Source of the DNA: Andrena cerasifolii | Lineage: Eukaryota; Arthropoda; Insecta; Hymenoptera; Andrenidae | Assembly: GCF_050908995.1 (NCBI RefSeq) | Contig: NC_135120.1 | Span: 8,879,433-8,943,432 of the forward strand | Reading direction: 5' to 3' | DNA length: 64,000 nucleotides | Shown here: piece after piece, positions 44,338 through 58,200 of the stretch | How positions within the stretch are numbered: position 1 is the stretch's first letter | Layout: the number at the start of each line of letters is the position of its first letter | Translations under genes and position numbers: made by a program | Notes under the pieces: generated by a model | Told to the model about the DNA's origin: nothing | The model's input: only the letters and a program-made list of their open reading frames with translations | Database searches by the model: none

Positions 44338-46795
44338 CACTCTGTGCTTTGGAATGTAATCATCCGCGGTGAGCGTGGAATAGTAAACGAATTAATAGAA
44401 CGTAGACGAATGCTTGTGGAAGCGTAGTATGATAGAGAGACGAGCGGGAGGCGAGGTTGCTCAAAACTATTCCGATGATCAAACGTAGAAGAAGAGAACA
44501 ATAAGGAGGAAAAGAATAGGGGAGAGAATGGGAGGGAGAGAAAGATAAAGATAGAATAGTTTATTTTTGAAGAATGAACCCAGGCTGGCCCTGTGTTCGA
44601 GCATAAACATAAATACGGATCGTTCACTGACTATACTCGTCAATATTTTATCAGCGAGAGAGAAAGAGAATAAGAGAACTATTAACGCAATAGATGGTTG
44701 TGAATGATATCAATTTTTACACGGCCCTCGTAGAAGCGTCAGCTGATGTCTCGAAACACGCCCCGGCGCGCCTTATTTTCCGATGGAAGAAAGCGTACAG
44801 ATAGCAGACGATAAGAGAGATTTCGATGGATGCGTGAAGTTTTCACAGATTCTATTGGAAAATCACTGTCGAGCGTACAAAATAGAGTTTTCGTTGAATG
44901 CGTGGCTCTTCGAAATAATTTTCATACGGAGAACGAGGGGGGGAATTGTGAAAGGACCTGTGAAACATGCACGACTTTTATGTTCAAACTCTTTCGCTGC
45001 TCTTCGCCGCGTCTAGGATCATTATTTTTATTCCCCATTGTTTTGAGACCTTCGTTACCTCGAAAACAGATATTTTACAAAGTTAGCCTCGATCTCAGGT
45101 CACTCCTCTGTGCATCGACGAGTTAAACGCAGCAAAGGAGCGATTTAATTGTAAAAACTCGAATATACGTAAACTGTATGTAGTTGCCTATCACCTGTAT
45201 GCTTGAAAGCGAGCGATACGATGCCCATCAGAATTGTTTCCAATGGCGGTCCTTGCGAATCCTCGATGGTGAGCCCACAGCGACTAGACTTCTCCTTCGT
45301 GCTTCCGGAACAGCACTACCTGTCCTGATCCACTTCGCGCATGACACCGTGGAGGTACGTTCTAACGACAATAAGCCGAGTACCCGAGTAGACCTTCCTC
45401 TAGACTTTAAATAGCAATATTCTTAATGATACCGCTGTATCGTTGCTGGCGAGAACCAAAGGTGCGAGACGAGGAATAGAGATGTAGCGACGCGACGTTT
45501 ACTAATTCACGCTCCCTCCGCCACTTTCGCGCAAAACGTTCTCATTCACCGTGATACGTGTTTAGATATAAAGCTCGCCGAAGGGCGCCGTTTGTGATAA
45601 CACGCAACCTACACATACGCGCGGAACACATGTCGATGGCTGATGGATCGACCCGATGGTGTGCTCGATAATAATGCGTGTGTGCCGTGCAATGGGCCTC
45701 GCAGAGAAGAGAAACTCCGTGCGCGCACAGCTGACGCTGATGCATCGCGGAGGTCTGTACACGTACGTTTAAGATTCGAGAGCACTGGGTGCAGGACGGG
45801 GCGAGTACTACTTCGCGGCGGCTCGTTTTATGCTTTCGGCTGGCGAACGACCGGAGACTACGATCCCAGGTGCGAGACACAGATATTTACGGGCGATGAA
45901 ATGTACCAGACGCCTGGACGTCTCTGGGCAATGGATGCAGCTAGAAGGGTAGGCGGACACAGCCACCGGTGTACATTACGATTATAAGTGACGATCCCAT
46001 TGACGTTCTGACGATACTCTGTGTTCCAAGTAGATGAAAGTATACCCGTGACAGCTAATAGATTACAGCCGTAAGAAGACGCCAGGCAGCGTGCCCGAGA
46101 AACGGAGATACTGTAAGTGCAGTAGTAGAACACGAGATGTGCCAAGACACAAGTAGTAGTAGCGTAGCATAGGGAAACGTAGTGCACAAGATTCTGGGCT
46201 TTCAGTAGTAGATCCTCCAAGTGTATATTTGTAATGTCCTTGTACCAAACCAAACGTATTTTGTCAATTCGAGCATGGCTGCCCGTGAAGCGCTCCAATG
46301 GTCATCTTTTTAAAGTCTCACGGACTTCTCGCCTCATCTATTGCTCCAGCGATGTCCGTCGCCGTGCACAAACAAACACAAACAAGATGATTGTATTTTT
46401 CGTACGAACAGAACACTCTACTACAGACTGAGCTTACTCGAGTAACTTCACCTATCCAGCGTAACGATGTTAAGGGGTGGAAGGGCTTTTTCAGACGACC
46501 GATTCGATGAATGGTGGTTGGTGTTCGAAACACATGGCTGTTTCCTTTTATTCGTGTTATTTTATAATTGGATGGCAGGTACAATAGAACGTTCTATAAA
46601 AATGAACTCTGAAATTATTGCGGAAGGCATTACTTAGCTTAGATTATTTCCCATCAACCTACCTGGTAATCTTTGTTCATATCTAGCGTTTTTTTTTCTC
46701 TCTCTTTTTTTTTCTTTTTCTGTAGTTTACTGTAATTATCTTTTCCTATATTGTTCTTGCGCTTAATGGGCCTGTCCCGTGAATAAATTATTATT

Positions 46796-46870
46796 AAATT
46801 AAATTAAATTAAATTAAATTAAATTAAATTAAATTAAATTAAATTAAATTAAATTAAATTAAATTAAATT
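46796..46870. repeat. (AAATT)15 pentanucleotide array
   Basis: Fifteen uninterrupted copies of AAATT directly follow CCCGTGAATAAATTATTATT, which resembles a LINE-type 3' tail. The lack of any interruption suggests recent expansion. Confidence 0.92.
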
Positions 46871-49800
46871 TCCTTTAATTATCATATCCAGAATATAAGC
46901 GAAATGGGACCCGAGGCTTTTTTCTTTCGATATTCAAATTCGGGGGTATCTAATCTGGTTGCATTCCTTCTATTCGATGTAATTTCTGCAGCATTCACCG
47001 AGTAGCAGTCTCGTCTGAAAGAGTTCCAATCGCTTCAGTCGGAGTAGTCGTTTGAATGGGCTTAGTGGAAGCGTTTTTTTTTCTAAACGGGAGAACTACG
47101 TTGAATACCGAGAAGCGTTAATCTTCGGAGACATGCGATGTACCTAAGAAAGTGGTGAAGAACCTCTATTCGTAGATGTACCGATTCATTTCGTCTCGCG
47201 TTTTTTGTATTAATTCCCGTGTATTCTTGGTGTACGTAACGTCGATGTCCCAGTTGACGCGTTATTTTCTATGGTTAATGTTGTTGGACAAAGCCCATCG
47301 ATACCCCATGTCGTTGACTTCGCATCGATTCGATCTCACCTCTCGCGACACCCTCTCATGAACAGATACGCGCCGTTGCTGAATAAACGGTGAACGGTAT
47401 ATCTATGTGTACGTGGATACATATCAACCGATACGAACAAATCTGCAAGACAGTGTCGATCTTACCCGAACGAAAGATCTCGGAGAGAGAGGGCGACGAC
47501 AAAAGCAGCTAGCAAAAACGAGACCTCGTTTAAAGTCTACTCTGATCATGAAAGTGATATAACCGTATATTTAATCAAACTGCAGGCGAACACCCGGTGG
47601 TGCCGGTGATAATATGCATTTTCTAACGAGTATGTGTATCTGTACTGTATATTCGGGCACACAGTAGCCTCTTTGTGATTGTGGATGAAATAAATAAATC
47701 GGTACCATGTAGAACAACTTCTTGCTTCAGTTGCTAACAACCCCCAACAGGCGCACGCGACTTTAAATAAATAATATAAAAGGAAACTTCTTTCGTACAT
47801 CACATCCAGTTTAATTCTTGACTGCCCTGCGTGCAAGCGACATAAAAGGGGCCCATTCGTCATCCGAGGACCTTGTCAACGTACCTTGCCCCTGCAACTT
47901 GTCCTTTCAGTGTAAGACAGAGATACAGAAGATGATTAAGAACGATGCGAAGCGTGGACGAAAAATGAAAGGAAAACGGTCTGCAACATCAAATGTACTT
48001 TTCATTTATTTGACTACTTATCTTTACAGATTAGTCTACCTTACGCTAAGATACAACTTTCCCATTATGTTACCTCTAATCGGAAACGTTACGGTAATAC
48101 TAAGTATAAAATAAGCAATAGAGCTTATATTGGTATGTAGCAACGACTTAAGTACCTTCTACTTAAATAGTACTCGTTTTAAAAGTGCCGGGAATAAACC
48201 TGCGCCGTCCGTGTCGTCGAACGAGACCCGACCGACGTGGTGTCGCGCGGTTACGAGTTTGGCTTTCCTTTTTCTTTATCAGAGAAATCATATTTAGACA
48301 AGCATCGAGGTTTTCTTTAGAAGGTTAACTGATTGCAGCCATTTGTTCGTCGATCGAACATCGATCCCGTCCTCTCTCGCGTGCCTCCCCCTCTACAGTA
48401 CTCTACATCGTGCCGTGAATCGTGAAAAAATTAGGCCATATTATATGCTCCTCGCGCGGCATTCCCCTGGTGTTACGCAATTTCCCCCACCCCTCTATCT
48501 TAAATCTCTCCTCCCTGCTAATTAGAAATTTGAATACGCGTTCTAAGTGCTGGCACGAAATTGCAACGATCAACGTGACGTGACGGTAACATGTGGCGAT
48601 GAATGTTATAGAGAATAGAGTATCGCGGAACGATGTTCAGTCTTGAAGAAATGTAACTGCAGCGACAATAGAGTCTTGTGAAATCGGATGGGCTTAAGCT
48701 TAATCGAGAGCGGATGGCTCGTGTAGCATTACAAATGCTGTACAATATTTATCGTATCGCTTATCATAAGAAACGGACTCACGATTATAAAACGCTACTT
48801 CGACGCAGATGAACTCGATGATGTTGGTTTTAACGATCGCAACTCTACGCGACTTTGCTACATCTTGTTATCATCCCCTCTGTCTACTATCCGCCTTTCC
48901 CCTCGTTACTCCGCTGCCTTTAGTTGCCCCCATTTCTACGATCTCGCGCGTATATTGACTTTTATCGATTGATTTGGAAAATTACTCGGCGCCGGGAAGG
49001 AGCCACGCGGCGACGAACGAAGAGGACTTCGAACTTCGTCGCGATGAGTCCGCTGTTTTTCCATCGATTCTACATCGTCGAACGCGATTCTCTTCTTCCG
49101 CGTCGCTGTTAAATACTGAACGAGTTACGATTCTAACGACTATGCGTCCGAATAAGTGTTATTCCCGCGACCATACACGCGTCCCCTCTTCCCCTCTTCA
49201 TCCGCCCGTGATTACGCTTAGAAACGTTTGAACGCTCGATTAACCTACACGTAAGTACTTCTACGGGCAGCTCCCTATCTAAACGAACCATTAATTCACT
49301 TTTTCGGTTTTCTCTTTTTTTTTTGTTGTTTCGTTTGTCTCTTTACACAGTGTATTAGCATTACCTCGCGCTTTCTTACAATCAACGTGAACAACGCAAA
49401 CAGTTGGCTCGACACGGAAACCGGAATCGGATGTAAGTACCCCTAAATCTCCTCCAATATACAAATATCTCTCTGTGTACGTGTGTTTGTGTGTATATAT
49501 GCGTGTACGTTCGCGCTCAGCGACTCGTTACTTTAATATTTAAGTACGTCGAAATGTAAACCACAATCGTGTAAGATAAGAACACTAATAATTACATACT
49601 CATAATAATAGTAATAATAATATTAATAAGAATCATGAGAATAAGGTGTAGTGTTTGTTTTGATAATAATTATAGGCAAACCCTTTTGTTTGTAGCGTTG
49701 TACTTAGCGTTATTTAAAATAGTAGCGTTACTCTTACGTGATGTACCGAAGTTCGAGTTACGGACAGAAATCGACTTTTAACTTCCTCTTCTTCTCTTTA

Positions 49801-52018
49801 TATATATTTATATATATATAATAGCAATATGGAGGGAATTCACTAACAACTTGCTCGAAAAGTGCAGCGTTCTCACACACCTATAAACAAATATAAAAAC
49901 TCCTCTTTTTAAAATCTTTTTCTTACTTTTTCTCGCCCCGTCTTTTTTTCAATTTTTTTTTTTTAGTTTCTTCTTTTCGCTTTGTTTTGCTTCGCTCGAC
50001 GCGGTACATTCTCGCCGATCACGTTGCTTCCCCGAGTGATCCTGTGCGCGCGCTATTGCACTTCGTGCCAACCACTATCGTCCATTTCTTTACTTTCCAA
50101 ATCGCGCGCACATTCGAGTTTCTCCCCCGCAGCTGGCCGCCTCCAGATATCCCGCTGGAGATCACAAGATCCCAAGGAGTCGAAGCCTTCGAGTTCCCTC
50201 GTGACTCGAACAGGATCGTTGTATTGGAGACGACGCGACGCGAATCGCCCGAAAGCAAGGAACGCGGCTAGAATGTCGCGCGTGCCACTTTGCGTTCTAA
50301 TCTTCTTCCCCGCTTTTACCGCCCTCCTCGCCCCATTTCTCCTTCCATCGTAGCGAAAATAAGGTGTACGCGTCTGTACATGTTAAGTACAATTAAGTAA
50401 ACAGTTGCGCGCGCGTGCACGCGAGAAATTAACATTACATGTATCCGAAGCACCAGGCACAATCCTCTTCCTCACGCACACATAGCAAGCGTGCACGAAT
50501 TCTTTCTCTCAGCAGTCACTCGCCTTCCTCCTCGCAGCTTCCCCTCCTCGCAGCTGTCGAGCGTTCCTCATGCACGCTCGTCGTTGCATCCTCTTCCTCT
50601 CGCACGACTCGCCAACGGAACAATTACGAACAATCATGCATAAGCACGCTCAATATCGATATAGCGATAATATACCATTGTTTAACACGTTTCGCATTGC
50701 ACACACGTAACACCGTCCTACGCGTGTATGAATTGTACGACAACGCGCGGTCGATCGGTCGGCCGCGATCGGGGTACACGACAATAACCGCGTCCACTAA
50801 TTATTAACAATTACGTTACATGATCTCCGCAAGCTCAAGAGTGATTGATCGCTAGAACGACGGCACCATGCACTTACTTTACATCTACCACGTAGACCAA
50901 GTACTGTATATGATTTAAGTGTATCGACATCTAAGGAATTGAGGCCGCCAGTGATCCGCGACGCCATTTGTCGCGAGCCCTGACTAGATAAGTACATCCT
51001 GAGACGTTCGCGTTCGCGTATCCTTTTGGCTTTGCAATTTCCACGAGTCCGTCTATCCCGTCGAGCGTTTCTTCTTCGAATTGGTCAGTCCCTCTGCGTT
51101 GTATTTTACTTTTAAGTACCGCATTGGCTATGTGCAGGGTGTAGAATTGAAAGCGTTATCCAGGGACCCTTGTGAGTTTTTAATCCAATCGTATGTCCGC
51201 GTTAGTTAATCGAATTTGATTCTATAATCGAGTTGTCTTGAAAACGCGATCGTGCGCGTATAGACTCGCGTTACAAAGGGGGTGCGTCGCAAGGATCACC
51301 GAGGCGGCCGTAAGCGCTCGCTCCGAATTATTCTCATTTACGCTGAGTCTCTCTCACACTGTCTCCTCTCCGCGCCCACGCTATCTTTGTCCTGCATTTT
51401 TTATTATACGAAGACCCTCCGGCTTGAAACGTCACTGATCCGTCACGAAAGGAAAAACACATCGAGATCTACGACGACTGAAGCGTGCGCGTGAAAACAA
51501 TCTCGTAAACGGACAGAAGAAATGGCTACCAGCTACTTGGCAAGCGAAACACGACGTACGCTGTGTACGTCGATCGAATCGCAAGACGCAAAGAAATCGA
51601 AGCTATACACACGCATCTCCCACGACATGATTACTCTACCTACTTGTACTCGCTCGCCAACGTCGACATTCCCCAAGAAAGAGTGACTAGCGTTCGGTTC
51701 TACAGCGAAACGGCGAGATGTCGATCATTCGTGAACGAGTCCGCTCCCTCCCCTTAATCTTCCTATCGAACGTTCCCTTTACTCTCCCCTCCGTCTTTCG
51801 AACTTTCCTCTCTCGTCCCATCGATCCCTTCAATCTTTCTCACTTGCTATGGCTCCCTGCACGGTTCTCTTCACCACAAAACTCGCCATTCGAATCGTCA
51901 TACGGGCGACACGCTCACACACGAAGAAACGGTCGATCCCCGCGCCAACGAGGACCGCCGCTAATGAATTCGGTATGCGATTCCTCGTTTTTAAGCCTAT
52001 ATAACCTTGTCTTGCTGA

Positions 52019-52024
52019 TTTATT
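52019..52024 (-). terminator. Possible polyadenylation signal of rugose
   Basis: AATAAA on - about 1.5 kb past the stop. It is the first hexamer I noticed downstream, but longer 3' UTRs are common for this family, so this is a weak call. Confidence 0.25.
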
Positions 52025-52580
52025 ATACCTCGCGTGCGAAAATACCAAGAAATATCCTCGCAAAAGTTAAGCTGGACGGCTTTGATAAAAATTAGGATCT
52101 CTTCCGAAGGACGTGAACCTCGGGGGGTTGGGATGTGTTGCTGGGAGGTGAGGGTGGGTGGTTGGGGCGGTGGCGATGATTGTGATTGTGACGGCAATGG
52201 TGTGTGTTCCTCGAGAGATAGGGGAGGCGATCCAGCGTACACTGGGCTTGCGAAAAAGCGTCGATCGCCCCCCACGCGGAAGTGCTTCTTGTGCAGACGT
52301 GTACGCGTACCTTTGTGTATTTATAGACGTGTATTAACGCGTGATAGATCTGCGTATACAGGGTGTGACGATGTGGTGTAGGTGTTGTTCCTATGTCTCG
52401 TAAACTGAACTCACTAAGTGCTTAGCCGAAAAGTGTTTATATCACGAGCGGCAATTGCAACATCGGCGCAGAATACAATGGAAACGTCACTCTTTTGTAA
52501 TGGTGCACGTTTCCCTACCTCATTTTTCACTCATTCGCTCGCCACCCTATTACGGAATAATGCGTATGTGTGTGTGTGTA

Positions 52581-52630
52581 TGTATATATATATATATATA
52601 TAAGTATTATATATATATATATATTTATAT
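52581..52630. repeat. (TA)n-rich microsatellite
   Basis: Two TA tracts separated by AGTAT, preceded by a GTGTGT run. It can form hairpins and probably lies in the 3' UTR of the - strand rugose gene. Confidence 0.85.
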
Positions 52631-53517
52631 ATGCCGCAGAGATTATCGTATTTACACGGGACGTAACTAGCGTTAGAGATATCGGGGGCCATACCCACGC
52701 GCCATTTCCTAGCGGGAAATGTAACGCGCCCTCGCCTTCCAGAGACTGCTTACGATTTCCTCTTTCAGCCGCGGGCGTTCTGTCCTGAGGATCCCTCACG
52801 TCTGACCAGCGCGCTACCCTCGAACAGGTGAGTCGAGAATCGGCCTTTCGAATGTCCGCAAGCGTACAGATAGATCCGAGTCTTGGTAATTGACTAGCGT
52901 TTGAGAGACGTGCGCCTTCTGTCGGCTTTCTCTCCTCTCCGAGTCTCTTCGCGCGCACTGTCGCGGCTTGGAGCCCAGAGGGCCCGGTTGTTGGACACCT
53001 CCTGACCACACTTTCCTCTACTGTTCGCTTGCGCGGCGTCGTCGATTCGCGCGCTCGCGCCACGGAAGCACTGCTTTAATTGTTAGAGTCGCGAGTAAGC
53101 GAATTATTGCTAAACGCTGAATATCGTGAATACCTGCTGCTCGGCGACTACGCATCTGCGCCCTCTACTTGATTGTAATAAACGGTTGCGAAAGCGTCGT
53201 TGCTCGTTGCTCCTCTCCGTAGAAGACACCTCGGTCATGGCCGGGGTCGTTGCGCTCGGTTGTCGCGTCGCAAGCTCGACGAACGTCTCGTTCGCACCTC
53301 GCGTTATTGCGCGATGCGTTACTCTGGTTAGTTGAATCGTAGGTCGGCTGTAACGTAAGATGTACACGTAGATTGTAGTCAGATTGCTCTATGGTTGTCA
53401 CCGTTGCGACCCATTCATGCTTCGGGAGAAATCCAGTCGGTATTATGAAAAAAGATGGGGCAACAGCTGGGGTGTGTTTGGGTGAGGTCGATGTTGCTAG
53501 ACGTACGCGAAGCAGTC

Positions 53518-55235
53518 TCAGTAACGTTGCTGGAACTCGTGATGCCATCGGTTGAAGTCGATGTGGAATATCACGATGGACCCATTAGCCAGACCAGCTA
53601 GGAGAAACCTGCAAAAAGAGCTTTGAAATTGTAGGCGGAACGACAAGTCTTTCGTGACGATCAACGGAGCCCGGAGTTTAGGGTACACTTGTAGTTTGAA
53701 GCGTACTTACTTCTGATCGTGAGAAAGGGCTAGCGAACGAACGCTGCTTTCGCAGGCTGGGAATGCGTAGAGAAGGGCGAGGTTGAACGTCCTCCAAACT
53801 TCCACGATACGTTTGTCACCACCTGTCATTAAGTACTCGCCATCTCTGCTGAGAAGCAGACACTGAAAGAAATGGAAAACGCGAATGGTATCATGGAACA
53901 ATTAGAAGACGTAAGCGACTCCTGTCGAGACTGTGATCCTGCAAACACTGTATGGGTTAGGCTACCTGAAGATTATCGTTATGCGACTCGTGGCGAAGGC
54001 GTTTCCCATTTATGGTAAACGCTGCTATGTGCCCACGCTCGTAATTCACCACAATGACACCTTCCCGCGACATCGCGATGTTTTCAGGGGAGGAGAACCC
54101 ATTTGGAGGTTCCAACGACCTCAGGAGATCGCCGAAAGTCGTATGCACGAGAACAGGACCGTCTATAAGCGAGAAACGATTCGATAAATTCCACTCTTAT
54201 TCCATAATGTTAAACCTTCACCGTAGATGCCACGAAATCTTGAAGAGTATGTGCAATTACGTACAGTAAGAACCAGAAACGACCAAGCCCAGCTCGGCTG
54301 ATATAACGACAGCCGTTACCGGCTGCTCGTGACCCGTAAGGGTTGCCCTGGGTGCTGGAGCTTCGCCCTCTCCAACGATTGTCTGCGTCCTGGCATTCCA
54401 GTGCCACAGCAGAACGGTGCAGTCGGCGCTTCCTGATGCTATGTAGCAGTCGGAGGTGATGTTGCACTCGCTACGCGACAAACACGTCACGACACCGTAG
54501 TGGCCAAACACTATCTGCACGATTTTCGCTGGAAAAAGGGAATTATCTTCCTTTCTACTTTGAAATACTGCTTTCCCCTTTCTACACCCCCTTTCCTCTG
54601 CCACACTCCCGCACACCATCAGCCAATTTTCCCTCCATCTGCTTATTGATCAAAATCATTACCAGTCTCGGTGGAGAAGACGCGGAAGCTATTATCCCAG
54701 AAGCCACAGGCGACCAAGAAACGGCTGTCCACGGTGGTGACGAAGCAGTTGCTTCGGATCTTCAGCTTCTGGCTGAAATTGTCGCCCAAGTGCCGGCGTA
54801 ACGTTGGATTGGAGCTGTTCGCCGCTTGCGCTGCAACACGCGAGTCCCCCGCAATTAAGTCACTGCTATAAGTTCAAAGGTCGAAGATTCTTTGTTCCAC
54901 TTACAGAGAACAGGATCCATGGACAGTGGTTGGTTCGCGGCCTGAGCCTGTGGAGTGTCCGCGTAGCTCGGCGACTGAACGGACGCTGTAATTCAGCCCC
55001 CCGTTAATAGGATAATGAAATTCACTGGCAACGAGAGTTGCCGACCGCGAAGCTTACCAGCGTAGTTGGTGTTCCATCTGTTGACAGCGAACTGCTGCCC
55101 AGTGGTGACCGTAACTACCGATGGCAGTGGCAGCTGAGGGTAAGTGTTGGCCGATATGTGACAGATCGGCGAATTCGATGGGAATTTAATGGCCATGCAC
55201 ACGTCGTCCGGGATGCTCGAGAACATCATCGGTGA
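53518..55235 (-). CDS. rg: rugose exons: C-terminal WD40 propeller
   Basis: The seven last exons hold the post-BEACH linker (SPMMFSSIPDDV, ending FAVNRWN) and WD-type blades: FVTTVDSRFLVACGFWDNSF, CYIASGSADCTVLLWHW, a TGHEQPVTAVV blade with LGLVVSGS, YLMTGGDKRIVEVW, and SVRSLALSHDQKFLLAGLAN. The acceptor for the first exon was set at TTGCAG before TCACCG, because this joins MHL to SPMMF in phase; a longer upstream frame exists but looks non-coding. Spacing is compact, with introns of about 75-340 nt. Confidence 0.92.
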
Positions 55236-58200
55236 CTGCAACACGGGTGGCAACGTCTTGTCAAACTTCGCGGTACTCTTCTCGTTCGGAACGATTGAAC
55301 AGAAAGAAAAGCGTGCATTGCACGTATATGTAGGTATATAAGTACGACTTATTAACTGGATGGTCTAACGAGTGTGCCGTAAGGGTGGCTAACTCAGATA
55401 TCTAAAGGCTGGCGTTTAAAATGTAGAGAGATTCTGCACGGTGGTCGGTTTTTACTGTGCGATCATGAGACTATGAATCTCAGCTTTTCTATACCGAGCA
55501 CTAGCAGTGATGTACTGTAAAAGTAGCGGAGTGCTTGCAAGGGCTGGCTCGTGCCTTCGTTAAGAATAATCAAACTGTTAAGCCTCTACCTTACAACAAT
55601 GCTCTCCCCAAACACGCTTCTCCAGACTAAATACCTACAATACATTGCACGCTCTTCTTGTGACAAAGTTCTACGAGTCCCTAAACAGTGATTTCACTTG
55701 TAAAATTATGCAATACCGTAAATCGAACGTCGTTTACCAAATGCATCGCCGAGCTTCTCGGAGGATGTGGCTCCATCAGAAGTTGCGAGGGTGTTTGACC
55801 AAAGTTTCGTATTTGGTTCTCTATGGCTTCTCGCATTACTGGGTCTGTTATCGTGTCCAGATCGACGCTACCCTCGTACGTTAGGTAATAGAAAACGTTT
55901 GTTGCGCGAACAGCTTCGGGACCTTAAGAAAGGGAACACAGTTTATTCCAACAATTTCAGCACATTAATATTCAAATTCTTAATGGAGTAATCGGTCTAT
56001 CGCCCTCAGTGGCGCACCCAGAGTTGGTGCCAAGGGCCTGGCACCCACCAAAGGAAAAGGAAAAAGGAGATTAATGTAAACACGACTGAAGCAATTCAAG
56101 AGCTTTGTAAAAAGACAAGAAAACTGAATTTCATTTTATAAATAAATTTTTCTAATCGCCTAATGAATATTATTGAATTTGCATTAAAAATAGTTTTATC
56201 CGTTCAACTCGGCTCCCACAAGTTTAAATCCTAAGTGGGCTATTGATCACCCTAACTGCTTAACTTTAACTGATACACTAACAGCCCCCACAAAGCAAGT
56301 GTTTACTCGTTCCCAGAAAGCTTGAGTTATACTGCAAGCTACTTATTTTTTGGTGCACCTAATAGATATTTAAAGAACACGTTTGATGTTCCATTCTCTA
56401 AGCACGAAATAGAGTTTCGCAGAGTACTGCACAGCAGTGACGCGGCGCAGCACCGACGTTTCCTTTCAGCTGATTTCTAGACCTTCTGTCGATTGCCCGT
56501 GGCCGGAATTTCCGGTTGGCTGTACTTCCATGCAACCGGCTGCAAACGTGTTACGTGTTAGGGGTGGCACGCATTGTCGCGCCCGCCACACGTGCCTAAT
56601 TGCATGGGACAAGACCGGGAGGAAGCTAACTAAAAACTAATTCCTTCCATACGCCCGGCCAGCGCAGCCACCCTGCTCCCCCTGGCTCCTCGAACCCAGC
56701 ATCTTCGAGGAAGCGCCGGATATAGAGGCGCCACTGACAATTACCATTGCTAGAAGCCTAATTTGACTCGACTCCGCGTGTCCCAACACCCGCTCCAGCT
56801 TCTATACTGTTCGCGCCATTGTTCGGGGTGTTTTCGTCTCAATTTATACGCGAAGTAATATTTCTTACGTGGACTAACGATTAAGAGGGATATTAGGTTT
56901 GAAGGGGACTAGCTTTCTAAGGCAGTAACGATCTGCTTCTCATTTTCTAGGAATTCTACGTATCTTCTGGTACTGTTCGGTAATTTCCTAACACTTACAT
57001 ACGGTAGCTTCATATTTATCTCTTACCTATATGGACATTGTGACAAGACTCACCTTTCTGCTTGTAACCAAATATCAAATCGATCCATTGGTGTAATTGA
57101 CAAGACACGAACTCGGACTCCAGAGCCTGTGGAAGTGAAAGACATGAGAGATACGGTGCTCGCTCAAACACGCAAGCACAGTTAAACCTGCTTCGTTGTT
57201 TAAACGAATTACGCTCGTTGCACGTACCATTCGATTAATTCTTATAAATTCTTCGGGGGACGATGCCCAGGGCGGTAATTCAACGTCGCCAACCGCGCTG
57301 CCATCTTCTTGCCTACCCAAGCGGTAACGATTGCTGTTCACCAGCATTTCCGGTAGGAAGAAGAACTCAGGGATAAGCTCCTGTTAACAAGGCGAATAAT
57401 TTATTACCAGTCCGCTCTCGAACGCATCGAGACATGGTACTCGAGGAAATTTATTCTCCCGCAAATAGCAAAAGGGTTCTGCGTGCGCATCCGTTGCTCG
57501 TACAGGTGTAACTAATAAGCAAGAGCCTTTGGAAGTTAAAACGAAACGAACCTTGACATCGGAAGTATCCCGTTGGCAGTTCTTCCAGGACAAGGCGATC
57601 GAGGAGAACAGTCGATTCGGGTAATCGAATTTACCACCTTGGAGGGCCAAGAACATGGTTGTCATGGGCTCCTGCAACATCGGTATTTCCATCATTGTAA
57701 CGACTTCCACGGTATTGCCTTTTTAGCATATTTTACCATTGTATCGCGCAGATATCAACTAGTAGTTACTGGTTACTGGTCTCCACTAGGGCTGGGACTA
57801 TTTGTTGAATTTTTCGGTATTCGAATATTCGAATACTTCAGATGCTCAATAATTTGGCGAATATAATTCGAATATTCAAGTATTCGAATACTATTTGAAT
57901 ATCCAAGTATTCAAATACTATTCGAATATTTAAGTCTTCGAATATTTAAATATTCGAATAGTATGGTGTGAATTATAAATCAAGTTCTTTAGGTTCATTT
58001 GTCAGGGTGAAATCTTGTAAGCTAATTTTGACCCATTTCACACCATACTATTCACACCATAATACACTAGTATTCGAATAATAACATTCGAATACTCAAA
58101 TATTCGAATAATAACATTCGAATACTCAAATATTCGAATAATAACATTCGAATACTCAAATATTCGAATAATAACATTCGAATACTCAAATATTCGAATA

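Larger units (their letters stand above)
44338..53517. other. Tail-to-tail interval between synaptotagmin and rugose; probably long 3' UTRs
   Basis: The two neighbouring genes converge on this 9.2 kb. Frames such as 45542-45880, 45858-46298 and 52527-53063 (all -) translate to compositionally odd peptides with no domain and no supporting splice sites. Simple repeats are present: (AAATT)n at 46796-46870, TA tracts near 49800-49820 and 52581-52630, and GT-rich sequence near 49480. Neural synaptotagmin and neurobeachin transcripts commonly have long 3' UTRs, so much of this may be transcribed; that is an inference. Confidence 0.5.

Noticed and set aside
52527..53063. 178-residue frame on - downstream of rugose
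   Set aside because: Runs through a TA microsatellite and lacks any domain; best read as 3' UTR.
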